A stretch of DNA of 64,000 bases from assembly GCA_046330435.1 (NCBI GenBank), contig JAXLST010000008.1, forward strand, positions 1-64,000, in the 5' to 3' direction. How positions within the stretch are numbered: position 1 is the stretch's first letter; every line of letters starts with the position of its first letter. Shown one piece after another: positions 8,810 to 16,893 of the stretch. The DNA is from Ga0077560 sp046330435 (GTDB lineage Bacteria > Actinomycetota > Thermoleophilia > Miltoncostaeales > Miltoncostaeaceae). The position numbers were made by a program, and so were the translations under genes. Under the pieces are notes generated by a model. The model had not been told where the DNA came from. It was given only the letters and a program-made list of their open reading frames with translations, and ran no database searches.

Positions 8810-9744
8810 TGCCGGCGCGCCTCACCACCCCCGCCGGGATGAGCCGGCTGCGGTTCCCCGCCATGGGCACCGGCGTCGAGGTGCTCATCCCCTCGCAGGA
8901 CGTGGCCGCCGGCCACCGGGTGCGCGAGCTGTTCGAGGAGTGGGAGTCGGTGCTGAGCCGCTTCCGCCCCGGCTCGGAGCTCTCGCGCGTCAACGCCGCG
9001 GGCGGGGGCGTCGTGAGCCCCCTGCTGGCGGAGGCGGTGGGCACGGCCCTGCTGGCCGCGCACGCCACCGCCGGGGCGTACGACCCCGGGCTCGCCGTCC
9101 AGCTGTCGCAGGCCGGCTACGACCGGCCGTTCACCGAGATGGACCCGTCGTCACCCCTGCCCGCCCCGGCCGCCGTGCGGCCCGGTGGCGACTGGCGGCG
9201 GGTCCTGCTGACCGACCGCCGCCTGCTGCGGCTCCCGCCCGGGATGCACCTGGACCTGGGCGGCATCGCGAAGGGCATGGCGGTGGACGCCGCGGTCGCG
9301 CTGATGCGCCGCCTGGAGGTCCCGGGCGGGGTCGTGAGCGCGGGCGGCGACCTCCACGTGTGGGGCCTGCCGCCGCGCGGCCGGTCCTGGACCATCGACA
9401 TCGACGCGCCGATGCCCACGCCGCGCGTCCCGCTGCGGCGGGGCGCCCTGGCGACCTCCAGCACCCTGCGGCGGCGGTGGGAGACCACCGAGGGCCCGGC
9501 GCACCACACGATCGACCCCCGCACCGGGCGCCCTGCGCGCACCGACCTCGTCTCGGCGAGCGTCGTGGCGCCGCGGTGCCAGGAGGCGGAGGCGGCGGCC
9601 ACCGCCGCGCTCGTCCTGGGCGCCGCGGACGGCGCCGCGTTCCTGGCCGCCCGGGGCCTGCACGGGCTGCTGGTGCGGCGCGACGGGCCGCCGGTGACGG
9701 TGGGCTCGTGGCCCGCGCGCGACCGGGCGGAGGTGGTCCGGTGA
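8809..9744 (+). CDS. apbE: FAD:protein FMN transferase (ApbE family)
   Basis: 311 residues. ApbE cleaves FAD and attaches FMN covalently to Thr/Ser of redox proteins outside the membrane. Family features: FPAMGTGVEVLI near the start, LSRFRPGSELSRVN, then YDPGLAVQL, LDLGGIAKGMAVD, SAGGDLHVWG and HHTIDPRTGRPA, the last being the divalent-metal and FAD-binding region. No clear signal peptide. Coupled on both sides: TGATG overlap with the small protein upstream and GTGA overlap with the haem membrane protein downstream, which suggests a flavin-dependent membrane redox system. Confidence 0.92.
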   Translation: MPARLTTPAGMSRLRFPAMGTGVEVLIPSQDVAAGHRVRELFEEWESVLSRFRPGSELSRVNAAGGGVVSPLLAEAVGTALLAAHATAGAYDPGLAVQLSQAGYDRPFTEMDPSSPLPAPAAVRPGGDWRRVLLTDRRLLRLPPGMHLDLGGIAKGMAVDAAVALMRRLEVPGGVVSAGGDLHVWGLPPRGRSWTIDIDAPMPTPRVPLRRGALATSSTLRRRWETTEGPAHHTIDPRTGRPARTDLVSASVVAPRCQEAEAAATAALVLGAADGAAFLAARGLHGLLVRRDGPPVTVGSWPARDRAEVVR

Positions 9745-10445
9745 GCGGCGAGCTGCTGTGGTACTTCGCCCGGGCCGGCGGCTTCGTCGCCTACGGACTG
9801 CTGACCGCCAGCGTGGCGATGGGCCTGCTGGCGAGCCTGCGGGTCGCGAGCCCCCGGTGGACGCGGGCGATGACGACCGAGGTCCACCGGTTCGTGACGA
9901 TGACGGCCCTGGGCTTCACCGCCATCCACGTGCTCACGCTGGTCGCGCACCCCACCGAGGGCTACGGCCTCTCGGAGGTGCTCATCCCGTTCGCCGCGGC
10001 GCGGGAGCCCCTGTGGACCGGCCTGGGCGTGGTCGCGATGGAGCTCGCGGTGGCCGTGTGGCTCAGCACGCGCCTGCGCCAGCGCATCGGGTACGCCCGC
10101 TGGCGGCAGCTGCACTACCTGGCCTTCGTGAGCTTCGGCGCGGCGCTGGTGCACGGCATCGCGCAGGGCACCGACACGCCGACGGCGTGGGGGCGGCTGG
10201 TCTACATCGCCTCGATGGGCCTGGTGGGCGGCCTCCTGGCCGTCCGGATCTTCGGGACCCACCGGGCGCCGGCCGGGCCCGAGGCCGTGACCGCGCCCGT
10301 GCGCGGCGCGTCCCCGGCGCGGGGGACGGCGGCGCCGGCCCGGGTGGTGGCGACGTCGCTGCCGCCGCTGCCGGAGCGGCCGTCGCCGGTGTCCGGCGGC
10401 CTGCCGCCGCTGGGCCCCGCGGACTCAGTACGGCGCGGAGCGTGA
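9741..10445 (+). CDS. ferric reductase-like/MsrQ-type haem transmembrane protein
   Basis: 234 residues with about six membrane segments (ARAGGFVAYGLLTASVAMGL; HRFVTMTALGFTAIHVLTLV; LWTGLGVVAMELAVAVWLST; YLAFVSFGAALVHGIAQG). Histidines placed in pairs on the helices (EVHRF, AIHVL, VAHPT, QLHYL, LVHGI) fit b-type haem ligands of the ferric-reductase-like domain. The Pro/Ala-rich C-terminal 55 residues look disordered. Overlaps apbE by four bases and overlaps the convergent gene at 10425 by 21 bases. Likely carries electrons across the membrane to or from a flavinylated partner. Confidence 0.85.
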   Translation: MSGELLWYFARAGGFVAYGLLTASVAMGLLASLRVASPRWTRAMTTEVHRFVTMTALGFTAIHVLTLVAHPTEGYGLSEVLIPFAAAREPLWTGLGVVAMELAVAVWLSTRLRQRIGYARWRQLHYLAFVSFGAALVHGIAQGTDTPTAWGRLVYIASMGLVGGLLAVRIFGTHRAPAGPEAVTAPVRGASPARGTAAPARVVATSLPPLPERPSPVSGGLPPLGPADSVRRGA

Positions 10446-11570
10446 CGGGGATCCCGGCCCCCGGGCCGGGAACTCCCGCACCGCCTGCCGCCACAGGACG
10501 GCGACCGCGACGGCGAACAGGGCGGCCAGCACGACGACGCCCGCCAGCCGCCGGTCGCCGCTCCCCGGCCCCCAGGCGAGCAGCGCCAGGCACAGGGCCG
10601 CCGCCACCGCGGCGGACGCCCACGGGCGGGTGCGCAGCAGCGGCGCCGCCCACCGCCGGGCGGCGAATGCGGCGCGGCCCGGGCCCGCCAGCCATGCCGC
10701 CGCGACCGCGAGCGCCCCGTACGCCGCCGTCGCCACCGCGATGTCCCGCAGCAGGTCCGTGCCCACCGACCACGCGTGCAGGGCGACGCCGCGGTCCACC
10801 GCGCCGTCGGAGAGCATCCCGGCGACGTGCTCCCCCGCGGCGCGCCGCGCGGCGAGCAGGACGAGCCCGGCCAGCACCATCGCCCCGCCGAGGGCCATGA
10901 CCACGGTGCGGCGACGGCCCCGGCCGGCCGACCACACGGCGGCGGCGCCGAGCACCAGGGCCAGCGGCACCAGCAGCTGGCTCAGCACCCTGATGGCGCG
11001 CACGACGCGCCGGATCCCGTCGAGCTCGGCGGCGTCCGCCACCCGCAGGCGGCCGGCGCCGGGGGCCAGGCGGTCGGCCACGCCGAACCGGCCGGCGAGC
11101 TCGGTGAGCAGCGGGCGCAGGTCGAGCACCACCGCCCCGCCGTCGGCGGCGAGGGCCCCCTCCCTGCCCTCGACGAGGTCCAGGAAGGCCCCGTGCGCCC
11201 GCCGGTTGGCCGCGACCCACCGGTCCTGGAACGCCGGGCGGGAGAGGATGTCGAGCGCCAGGCGGCGGGCCGCGTCGGTGAGGCTCGCCGACAGGGCGGG
11301 CGCCAGGGGCTCCAGCCGCGGCGGCAGGACGCGCTCCAGCCGGGACTGGACGTCCCCCGCGACGAGGGCCTGTCCCGCCAGGTAGCCGGCGACCGCCTCG
11401 CGCGTCGCGTCGTCGCGGATGAGCTCGGCGCTCGCGTCGCCCCACGCGCCGGTGTCCAGCGCCTGCCGCTTCGCCCACACCGCCAGCGTCCCCGCCAGCA
11501 GCACCACGGCCGCCAGCGCCGTGAGCGCCCACGGCGCCCACCGCCGCCACCGCGCCATCCCACCGGCCAT
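10425..11570 (-). CDS. multi-pass membrane protein of unknown function
   Basis: 381 residues, not assigned to a characterised family. An N-terminal membrane segment (WALTALAAVVLLAGTLAVWA) is followed by KRQALDTGAWGDASAELIRD and a ~170-residue soluble, mostly helical region, then five or six further membrane segments (LLVPLALVLGAAAVWSAG; VVMALGGAMVLAGLVLLAAR; and others). Proteins with this anchor, extracytoplasmic 'ALDT..W' region and C-terminal helices are common in actinobacteria and remain uncharacterised. Stop overlaps the preceding plus-strand gene convergently by 21 bases. Confidence 0.75.
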   Translation of the reverse strand: MAGGMARWRRWAPWALTALAAVVLLAGTLAVWAKRQALDTGAWGDASAELIRDDATREAVAGYLAGQALVAGDVQSRLERVLPPRLEPLAPALSASLTDAARRLALDILSRPAFQDRWVAANRRAHGAFLDLVEGREGALAADGGAVVLDLRPLLTELAGRFGVADRLAPGAGRLRVADAAELDGIRRVVRAIRVLSQLLVPLALVLGAAAVWSAGRGRRRTVVMALGGAMVLAGLVLLAARRAAGEHVAGMLSDGAVDRGVALHAWSVGTDLLRDIAVATAAYGALAVAAAWLAGPGRAAFAARRWAAPLLRTRPWASAAVAAALCLALLAWGPGSGDRRLAGVVVLAALFAVAVAVLWRQAVREFPARGPGSPSRSAPY

Positions 11571-11692
11571 CGCATCCCTCCCCGGATCCGCCCCGGCCGT
11601 CCCGCCGGTCCCGCAACGCTAATCGCAGCGGCGGCCGCCGTGCACGCGGGTGCGGCGGGCCGGGTGCCGCGGCCGGTGCCACCGCCGACCCC

Positions 11693-11698
11693 TATGCT
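11693..11698 (+). promoter_or_regulatory. predicted -10 element, leaderless promoter of PAC2 gene
   Basis: TATGCT six bases before the ATG at 11705, with no ribosome-binding site in between. Suggests the mRNA begins at the start codon. Confidence 0.45.
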
Positions 11699-11704
11699 TG
11701 CCCG

Positions 11705-12580
11705 ATGCTCTACGACCTCCAGCCGGACCTGCCCGCCCTCACCGAACCGGTGATGGTGGCCGCCCTGGACGGCTGGGTGGACGCCGCGGGGGCCGCCACG
11801 GCGGCCGTGGACCGCATCTCCGCCGGGGGCACCGTCGTCGCGCGGTTCCGCGGCGACGAGCTGTTCGACTACCGCTCGCGCCGCCCGGTGCTGGACGTGG
11901 TGGACGGGCACCTCTCGCAGCTGGTGTGGCCGGAGCTGGCCGTCACCCACGTGCGGCACGGGGAGCGGGACCTCCTGGTGCTCGCCGGCGCCGAGCCGGA
12001 CCTGCGGTGGGAGGCGCTGGCGCGCGACGTGGGCGAGCTGTGCCGGACCCTCGGGGTCACGCAGTGGATCAGCCTGGGCGCCGTCCCCGCCGCGGTACCG
12101 CACACCCGGCCCGTGCCGGTCATGGCGACCGCCTCGCGGGAGGGCCTGCTGCACAACGGCGAGACCCCCGGCCCGTCAGGGCTGCTCCGGGTGCCCGCCG
12201 CCGCGCTGTCGGTGCTGGAGATGGGCGTGAGCGACGGCGGCCTCCCGGCCGTCGGCTTCTTCGCCCAGGTGCCGCCCTACGCGGGCACCGGGTACGCGGC
12301 CGCCAGCGTCGCGCTCATCGAGCACCTCGGCCGGCACCTGGACGTGAGCCTCCCCGCCGGCAACCTGCGCGCCGCCGCGACGGTGGAGCACCAGCGGTTC
12401 GACCAGGCCGTGGAGACCGACCCCGAGACCAGGGAGATCGTCGACCGCCTCGAGCTGATGGGCGAGGGCGAGAGCGGGCAGGAGCGGCTGCCCACGGGCG
12501 AGGAGCTGGCCTCCGAGCTCGAGCGCTTCCTGCGCGAGCACGCGGGCGAGGACCCGGACTCCCCGGGGTTCGGCCAGTAG
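11705..12580 (+). CDS. PAC2 family protein
   Basis: 291 residues of the PAC2 (proteasome assembly chaperone 2-like) family, common in actinobacteria and archaea. Matching features: VMVAALDGWVDAAGAATAAV near the N-terminus, FRGDELFDYRSRRPVLDVVD, then VLAGAEPDLRWEAL, and the LGAVPAAVPHTRPVPVMATA region. Family members are linked to proteasome assembly by homology only; the bacterial function is not established. Standing alone, with a leaderless-type promoter. C-terminal 40 residues are acidic. Confidence 0.9.
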   Translation: MLYDLQPDLPALTEPVMVAALDGWVDAAGAATAAVDRISAGGTVVARFRGDELFDYRSRRPVLDVVDGHLSQLVWPELAVTHVRHGERDLLVLAGAEPDLRWEALARDVGELCRTLGVTQWISLGAVPAAVPHTRPVPVMATASREGLLHNGETPGPSGLLRVPAAALSVLEMGVSDGGLPAVGFFAQVPPYAGTGYAAASVALIEHLGRHLDVSLPAGNLRAAATVEHQRFDQAVETDPETREIVDRLELMGEGESGQERLPTGEELASELERFLREHAGEDPDSPGFGQ

Positions 12581-12639
12581 CACCGGCTCGCGCGGGTGGT
12601 CGGCGGGAGCGTCGGCTCCCCCCGCGCGGCGGGCCCCGG

Positions 12640-12819
12640 CTAGTCGTCGCCTCCGGTGAGCTCCCTGGCGTCGACCCAGGCCAGCTCACGGGCGACCAGC
12701 TCGCCCTGGAGGAACTGCTCGGCGTCGAGCGCGGCGAAGGCCGCGTCCACGGGGTAACGGTCCTCGGGGTGCCGGAGGATCTCCTCCTCCGCATCGGTGA
12801 GCACGGGAACGGCTGACAT
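12640..12819 (-). CDS. small acidic protein, unknown function
   Basis: 59 residues, not recognised. Sequence MSAVPVLTDAEEEILRHPED then a run rich in Asp, Glu and Ala, ending ARELTGGDD; no membrane segment and no motif. GAAAGG about eight bases upstream of the ATG at 12819 supports this start over one 15 codons earlier. It is followed on the same strand by nothing until 12580, where the PAC2 gene ends convergently. Confidence 0.6.
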   Translation of the reverse strand: MSAVPVLTDAEEEILRHPEDRYPVDAAFAALDAEQFLQGELVARELAWVDARELTGGDD

Positions 12820-12941
12820 GTCCGACCTTTCGTCCGGTGCACCTTCCGGACATATCGATGACATATCGAATCCCCGGTGCCGCGGCCGGCCGGGACGAGG
12901 GGTGCCGAACGTCCCCGCCCCGGCCGGACGACCGGCAGGCC

Positions 12942-13214
12942 TCAGGCCGGCGTGAGGTACTCGACCCGGTCGGAGCCGCCCGCCACGCCGGCCCGCTGCA
13001 GGGCGGCGGCCCGCGCCGGGTCGGTCTCGAACGCGTGCGCCGCGTCGTGGCCGGGGAAGTCGATGAGCACGACGAACCGCGTGGGGTCGCCCTCGGAGTG
13101 CAGCAGCCGGGTGGCCGTCGCGCCGTGGGCCCGCCGCGTCGCCTCGAATGCGTCGAACTCGGCGCGGAAGACCTCCGGGTCGGCGACGGTGTAGTGGATG
13201 AGCAGGGTGGTCAC
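12942..13214 (-). CDS. small dimeric alpha/beta-barrel protein (DUF1330/ABM-like)
   Basis: 90 residues. The pattern TTLLIHYTVADPEVFRAEFD, FVVLIDFPGHDAAHAFETDP, then RVEYLTPA fits the ferredoxin-like dimeric alpha/beta-barrel fold of YciI, EthD, DUF1330 and ABM monooxygenases. No catalytic residue can be named. GTG at 13214 is preceded by GAAGGAGGGGCC, a strong ribosome site, which decides the start. Confidence 0.72.
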   Translation of the reverse strand: MTTLLIHYTVADPEVFRAEFDAFEATRRAHGATATRLLHSEGDPTRFVVLIDFPGHDAAHAFETDPARAAALQRAGVAGGSDRVEYLTPA

Positions 13215-13311
13215 GGCCCCTCCTTCATCGGCGTCGGCGGGCGGGCGCCCGCCACTCCCGAGCGTCGCGCCGGCGGCCGGGCCGCGCATCCGCGCCGGGA
13301 CGGGCCCGGGC

Positions 13312-14256
13312 TCAGTGGCAGGCCGAGGTGCAGCCCGGCGCCGCGCCCGGCGTGAGCAGCCGCGACTGGCGGTGCTCCATCTGCAGGGTGCTGTGGGCGA
13401 TCCCGAAGCGGTGGTCCAGCAGCTCCTCCAGCTCCCGGCGCACCCGGTGGCAGTCGCTGTCGTGGGTCACCACCACGTGCGCGGAGATCGCGGGGAAGTC
13501 GCTCGAGACGCTCCAGATGTGGAGGTCGTGGACCTCCACCACCCCGCCGGCCCCGGCGAGGGCCGCACCCACGGCCTCCGGGTCGACACCCCGCGGGGCC
13601 GCCTCCAGCAGCACCAGCACCGACTCCTTGAGCACGCTCCACGCGCTCACGGCGATGAGCCCGGCGATGGCGATCGCGATGACGGGGTCGGCGATGCGCC
13701 AGCCGAACGCCAGCACCAGCGCCCCGGCGACCAGAACGCCCACCGACGCCAGCGCGTCGCCCGCCAGGTGCAGGAACGACGCGCGCAGGTTCAGGTCGTC
13801 GCCGCCGCGCGCGGCCCGGTGGATCATCCAGGCGCTCACCGCGTTCACGGCGATGCCGCCGGCGGCGACGGCGATGAGCCATCCGCCCGGAACGTCCGGC
13901 GGGTCCGCCAGCCGCCGGATCGCCTCGAACAGGATGATCCCGCTCACCGCGACGATCGACAGCGCGTTGGCGAGGGCCGCCAGGATCTCGGCCCGCCGGT
14001 AGCCGAAGCTGCGGCGCGGCGTGGCGGGACGGCGCGCGAACCACACCGCGCCCAGCGCGACGCCCAGGGCCAGGACGTCGGAGAGGTTGTGCCCGGCGTC
14101 GGCCAGCAGGGCCATCGAGCCGAACGCGATCCCGACCACGGCCTGGACCGCCGTGTAGCCGGCGTTCATCACCAGCGCGGCGGTGAGCGCGCGGCCGCCC
14201 CCGCCCTGGTGGTGGTGATGATGGTGGTGGTCGTGCCCGTGGCCCACGCCCCACAT
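13312..14256 (-). CDS. cation diffusion facilitator (CDF) family metal exporter
   Basis: 314 residues. CDF transporters export Zn2+, Co2+ or Cd2+ in exchange for protons. The N-terminus carries a His cluster (GHGHDHHHHHHHQGG) that can bind metal. The two transport-site motifs are present: LLADAGHNLSDVLAL in helix 2 (H..D) and FLHLAGDALASVGVL in helix 5 (HxxxD). Six membrane helices, then the cytoplasmic domain (VHDLHIWSVSSDFPAISAHV). HxxxD in helix 5 favours zinc specificity. ATG at 14256 begins just before the His cluster. Confidence 0.94.
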   Translation of the reverse strand: MWGVGHGHDHHHHHHHQGGGGRALTAALVMNAGYTAVQAVVGIAFGSMALLADAGHNLSDVLALGVALGAVWFARRPATPRRSFGYRRAEILAALANALSIVAVSGIILFEAIRRLADPPDVPGGWLIAVAAGGIAVNAVSAWMIHRAARGGDDLNLRASFLHLAGDALASVGVLVAGALVLAFGWRIADPVIAIAIAGLIAVSAWSVLKESVLVLLEAAPRGVDPEAVGAALAGAGGVVEVHDLHIWSVSSDFPAISAHVVVTHDSDCHRVRRELEELLDHRFGIAHSTLQMEHRQSRLLTPGAAPGCTSACH

Positions 14257-14363
14257 GGTGGCACCCGGCCCGGCCGCGGTCACGGACGTTGCGCGTAACG
14301 TCCGATCCGCATGCGGACAATTCCGGGCGAGTGCCAGCTCGCCCACCCGACCCGGAGTTCCCC

Positions 14364-14828
14364 ATGCGCCACGTCCTCCTCGCCTCCGCCGCCCTCCTGC
14401 TCGCGCCCGCCCTGGCCGGCGCGCAGGACCCCGTGCCCGGCCAGATCACCGTCCTGGGGACGGGCTCCGCACGCGTCCTGGCGCCCGAGGACCCCACCGA
14501 GACCGAGATCGCCCAGGCCGTCGCCGCGGCCCGCGTGCGTGCGATGCCGGCCGCGGTGGACCGGGCGCGTGAGGTCGCCGCGGCCGCGGCGAGCGCCGCC
14601 GGGCTTCCGCTGGGCGCGATCCTGGGCGTCGCCGAGCAGACCGAGTCGCTCGTGCCGGCCGGGCGGTTCGGACCCGGCCGCTTCTGCGGGTCGGTGCGTC
14701 CGCTGCGCACCGTGACCCGCGACGGCCGCACCACGACGGTGCGCGGGAAGGCCCGCCGCGTGTGCGTCATCCCGAAGAGCGTGACGGTGGTCGTGGCGGT
14801 CGCGTTCCGCACCACCCCTCCGGCCTGA
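14364..14828 (+). CDS. secreted SIMPL (DUF541)-like protein
   Basis: 154 residues with a signal peptide (MRHVLLASAALLLAPALAGA, cleavage near AGA-QD). The mature part starts GQITVLGTGSARVLAPEDPT and continues with an Ala/Arg-rich helix (VAAARVRAMPAAVDRAREVA), then AAGLPLGAILGVAEQTESL, the same order as in SIMPL-domain proteins, but shorter than usual. The C-terminus has two Cys (FCGSV, VCVIP) that could pair. Function of bacterial SIMPL proteins is largely unknown. CGGAG upstream of the ATG supports the start. Confidence 0.68.
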   Translation: MRHVLLASAALLLAPALAGAQDPVPGQITVLGTGSARVLAPEDPTETEIAQAVAAARVRAMPAAVDRAREVAAAAASAAGLPLGAILGVAEQTESLVPAGRFGPGRFCGSVRPLRTVTRDGRTTTVRGKARRVCVIPKSVTVVVAVAFRTTPPA

Positions 14829-14837
14829 CCGGCGAGG

Positions 14838-14869
14838 GGGCGGTGTGTCGCGGGGGTGACACACCGCCC
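14838..14869 (+). terminator. strong hairpin after the SIMPL-like gene
   Basis: Perfect 12-base-pair stem (GGGCGGTGTGTC / GACACACCGCCC) with an eight-base loop, ten bases after the stop at 14828. There is no T-run, as is common in high-GC genomes, so it may act by another mechanism or stabilise the mRNA end. Confidence 0.6.
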
Positions 14870-14940
14870 GTCGCGGCGGGGACGGACCCCCGGCGGCCCG
14901 GGGCGGAGCATGGCGGCACACCCCGGGAAAGGAGCCCGCC

Positions 14941-16608
14941 ATGTCCCGCCGCACCCGTCTCGCCCTCACCGCCGCCGCCCTGCTGGTGGCGGCCGCCCCG
15001 GCCGCCGCCGCCACGCGTCACGCGGCGCCCGCTGGCACCGGTGCCGCGCCGTGCACCGACGCCGCCGCCCCGTGCACGCTCGATGCGGCGCTCACCGCCG
15101 CGCAGGCCGGCGACACGGTCCTGCTGGCGGGCGGCGCCTACCCCATGGACATGACCGGCCACGCGCCCGTCGTCCCGCTCACGGTCGCCGCCCGCCCCGG
15201 CGAGACCCCGGTCGTCCGGTTCTCCGGGCCCGGCGCCACCTGGACCGCCACGGGCGCCGGCAACGTCATCGACGGCGTCACGATCGCCAACACCGGCACC
15301 GGGGCCGCCCTCGCCGTCGCGCCCGGCGCCGGGGTCGTGGTGCGCCGGTCCGCCCTCGAGGGCGCCGTCTGCGCCGACCTGACGCCGGCATCGTCCGCCG
15401 CCGTGGAGGACAGCGCGCTGTCCGGCCGTGTGGACGGCATCTGCCTGCGGCTCGGCCCGACCGGGTTCCTGAGCCGGTCGACGGTCCGCACCGGCGGCCT
15501 CACGCGCGGCACGCCGCCGCCGGCGGTGCTCACCGCGGGCGTCGTCGAGGACTCCACCGTGCGCGGCGGGATCCGGCTGTCCGGCCCGTCGGCGGTGGTG
15601 CGCCGCACCACCGCGGTGGGCGGCCTGGCGCCGGCCCTCGCCGGCAACGGGACCGTGACCGACTCGGTCGCCGTCAACCTCACGGCGGACGGCGAGGCCG
15701 TCGCCGCCGACGGGATGACCGACCCGGGCGCGGCGCCGGCGCTGCGGCTGTCGGGCGTGACCGCGTACGCGCCGTCGGGCATCGCGGTGCACGCGCGGTC
15801 CGGCTGCGCCGACACGGGCCCCGCCAGGACCAGCCGCCTGGAGATGGTGGACACGATCGCCAGGGGCCGCACCGACGTCGCGGCCGACATCGGCGTGACG
15901 TGCTCCCTCGGCCAGTCGGCCTACTTCGGCCGGGTCAGCAGCACCTTCTCGAACTGGACGACGCGCATGCCGGCCGCCGGCGCGCTGGGCGCGGAGGCCA
16001 TCGAGACCGGCCCCGGGAACATCGCCGGCGACCCGCGCTTCACCTCCCCCGGCGGGACGGACCCGCTCGCGGTCGACCTGCGGCCGCTGCCGGGCTCACC
16101 GGTCGTCGACGCCGGGACCGGCACCCCCGAGTCGCTGCCGTCGGACCGCGACCTGCGGCCGCGGGTCTCCGGCGCCGCCCAGGACATGGGCGCGTACGAG
16201 CTCCAGGTCCCGCCGGCGGTGACCGGTGGCACGCCGCCCCCGGCCGACACCACGCCGCCCGCCCTGACGGTCCGGGTCCGCGCCGGCGCCAAGGGCCGCG
16301 TGTCGATCGTCCGCGCCGTCGTGGACGAGGCCGCCACGGTGCGGGTGACGGCGGCGCGCACCGCGCCGGGGCGGATCCGGGCCGGCCGCTGCGTCGCCCC
16401 GTCGGACGCACCGCACCGCGCGGCCCGTTGCACCCGCGTGTTCCCGCTGCGCGGGGTGGCGGCGCGCCACGGCGGCCCCGGCACCGTCAGCATCCCGCTG
16501 GGCGCCCTGAACCTGCGCCCCGGCGTCTACCGCATCGCGGTCACCGCCGTGGACGACGCCGGCAACGCCTCCGCCACGGTCCGGGTGCCGCTGCGGGTCC
16601 GCGCCTGA
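14941..16608 (+). CDS. secreted right-handed beta-helix repeat protein
   Basis: 555 residues. Signal peptide RRTRLALTAAALLVAAAPAA, then ATRHAAPAGTGAAPCTDAAA followed by PCTLDAALTAAQAGDTVLLA, the start typical of choice-of-anchor Q/parallel beta-helix proteins. The centre has many short VxxSTVxGGIRLSG-like turns (PbH1 repeats) and a segment ending DLRPLPGSPVVDAGTGTPES then DRDLRPRVSGAAQDMGAYEL, a very common beta-helix ending. A C-terminal beta-sandwich-like domain follows. Ligand unknown, perhaps a carbohydrate. AAAGGAG before the ATG fixes the start. Confidence 0.85.
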   Translation: MSRRTRLALTAAALLVAAAPAAAATRHAAPAGTGAAPCTDAAAPCTLDAALTAAQAGDTVLLAGGAYPMDMTGHAPVVPLTVAARPGETPVVRFSGPGATWTATGAGNVIDGVTIANTGTGAALAVAPGAGVVVRRSALEGAVCADLTPASSAAVEDSALSGRVDGICLRLGPTGFLSRSTVRTGGLTRGTPPPAVLTAGVVEDSTVRGGIRLSGPSAVVRRTTAVGGLAPALAGNGTVTDSVAVNLTADGEAVAADGMTDPGAAPALRLSGVTAYAPSGIAVHARSGCADTGPARTSRLEMVDTIARGRTDVAADIGVTCSLGQSAYFGRVSSTFSNWTTRMPAAGALGAEAIETGPGNIAGDPRFTSPGGTDPLAVDLRPLPGSPVVDAGTGTPESLPSDRDLRPRVSGAAQDMGAYELQVPPAVTGGTPPPADTTPPALTVRVRAGAKGRVSIVRAVVDEAATVRVTAARTAPGRIRAGRCVAPSDAPHRAARCTRVFPLRGVAARHGGPGTVSIPLGALNLRPGVYRIAVTAVDDAGNASATVRVPLRVRA

Positions 16609-16610
16609 GC

Positions 16611-16865
16611 TCAGAAGGGCAGGTCCGGGTCGGCGTCGTGACCGGCGCCGCCCGGGCCCGCGTGCACGAAGCGGCCGTCCCGCCAGGTCACCGGGCCGCC
16701 GCACGCGCGGCACGCCGGCTCGCCGAGCGCCGCGAGGTCCGGGACCGGCGGGTGGTCGGCGTTGAGGTCGCACGCGGCGACGACCCGCCCCACGTGCGTG
16801 AGGGTGCCCCGTAGGCGCCCCCTGGTGAGGCGCTCACCGCATTCCGCGCACCGCAGCTCCGGCAT
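16611..16865 (-). CDS. small two-CxxC zinc-ribbon-like protein
   Basis: 84 residues, no known function. CAECGERL near the N-terminus and CRACGGPV further on give four cysteines spaced as a zinc ribbon; between them ACDLNADHPPVPDL. Ends two bases from the stop of the convergent beta-helix gene. Unclear whether it binds nucleic acid or protein. Confidence 0.72.
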   Translation of the reverse strand: MPELRCAECGERLTRGRLRGTLTHVGRVVAACDLNADHPPVPDLAALGEPACRACGGPVTWRDGRFVHAGPGGAGHDADPDLPF

Positions 16866-16893
16866 GCGCCCATCCTACGCCCGGGCCGCCGGG

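Noticed and set aside
4003..9744. A 1,913-codon open frame on the plus strand across the LuxR/AAA and hydrolase genes
   Set aside because: Antisense to real genes; His/Gln/Arg/Gly/Ala-rich composition with no domain. Long open frames are expected on the opposite strand at this GC content. Only its last 312 codons (apbE) are real.
14254..14256. Longer CDF protein starting at 14346
   Set aside because: Extra 30 residues have no family match and the His-rich N-terminus fits directly after the ATG at 14256.
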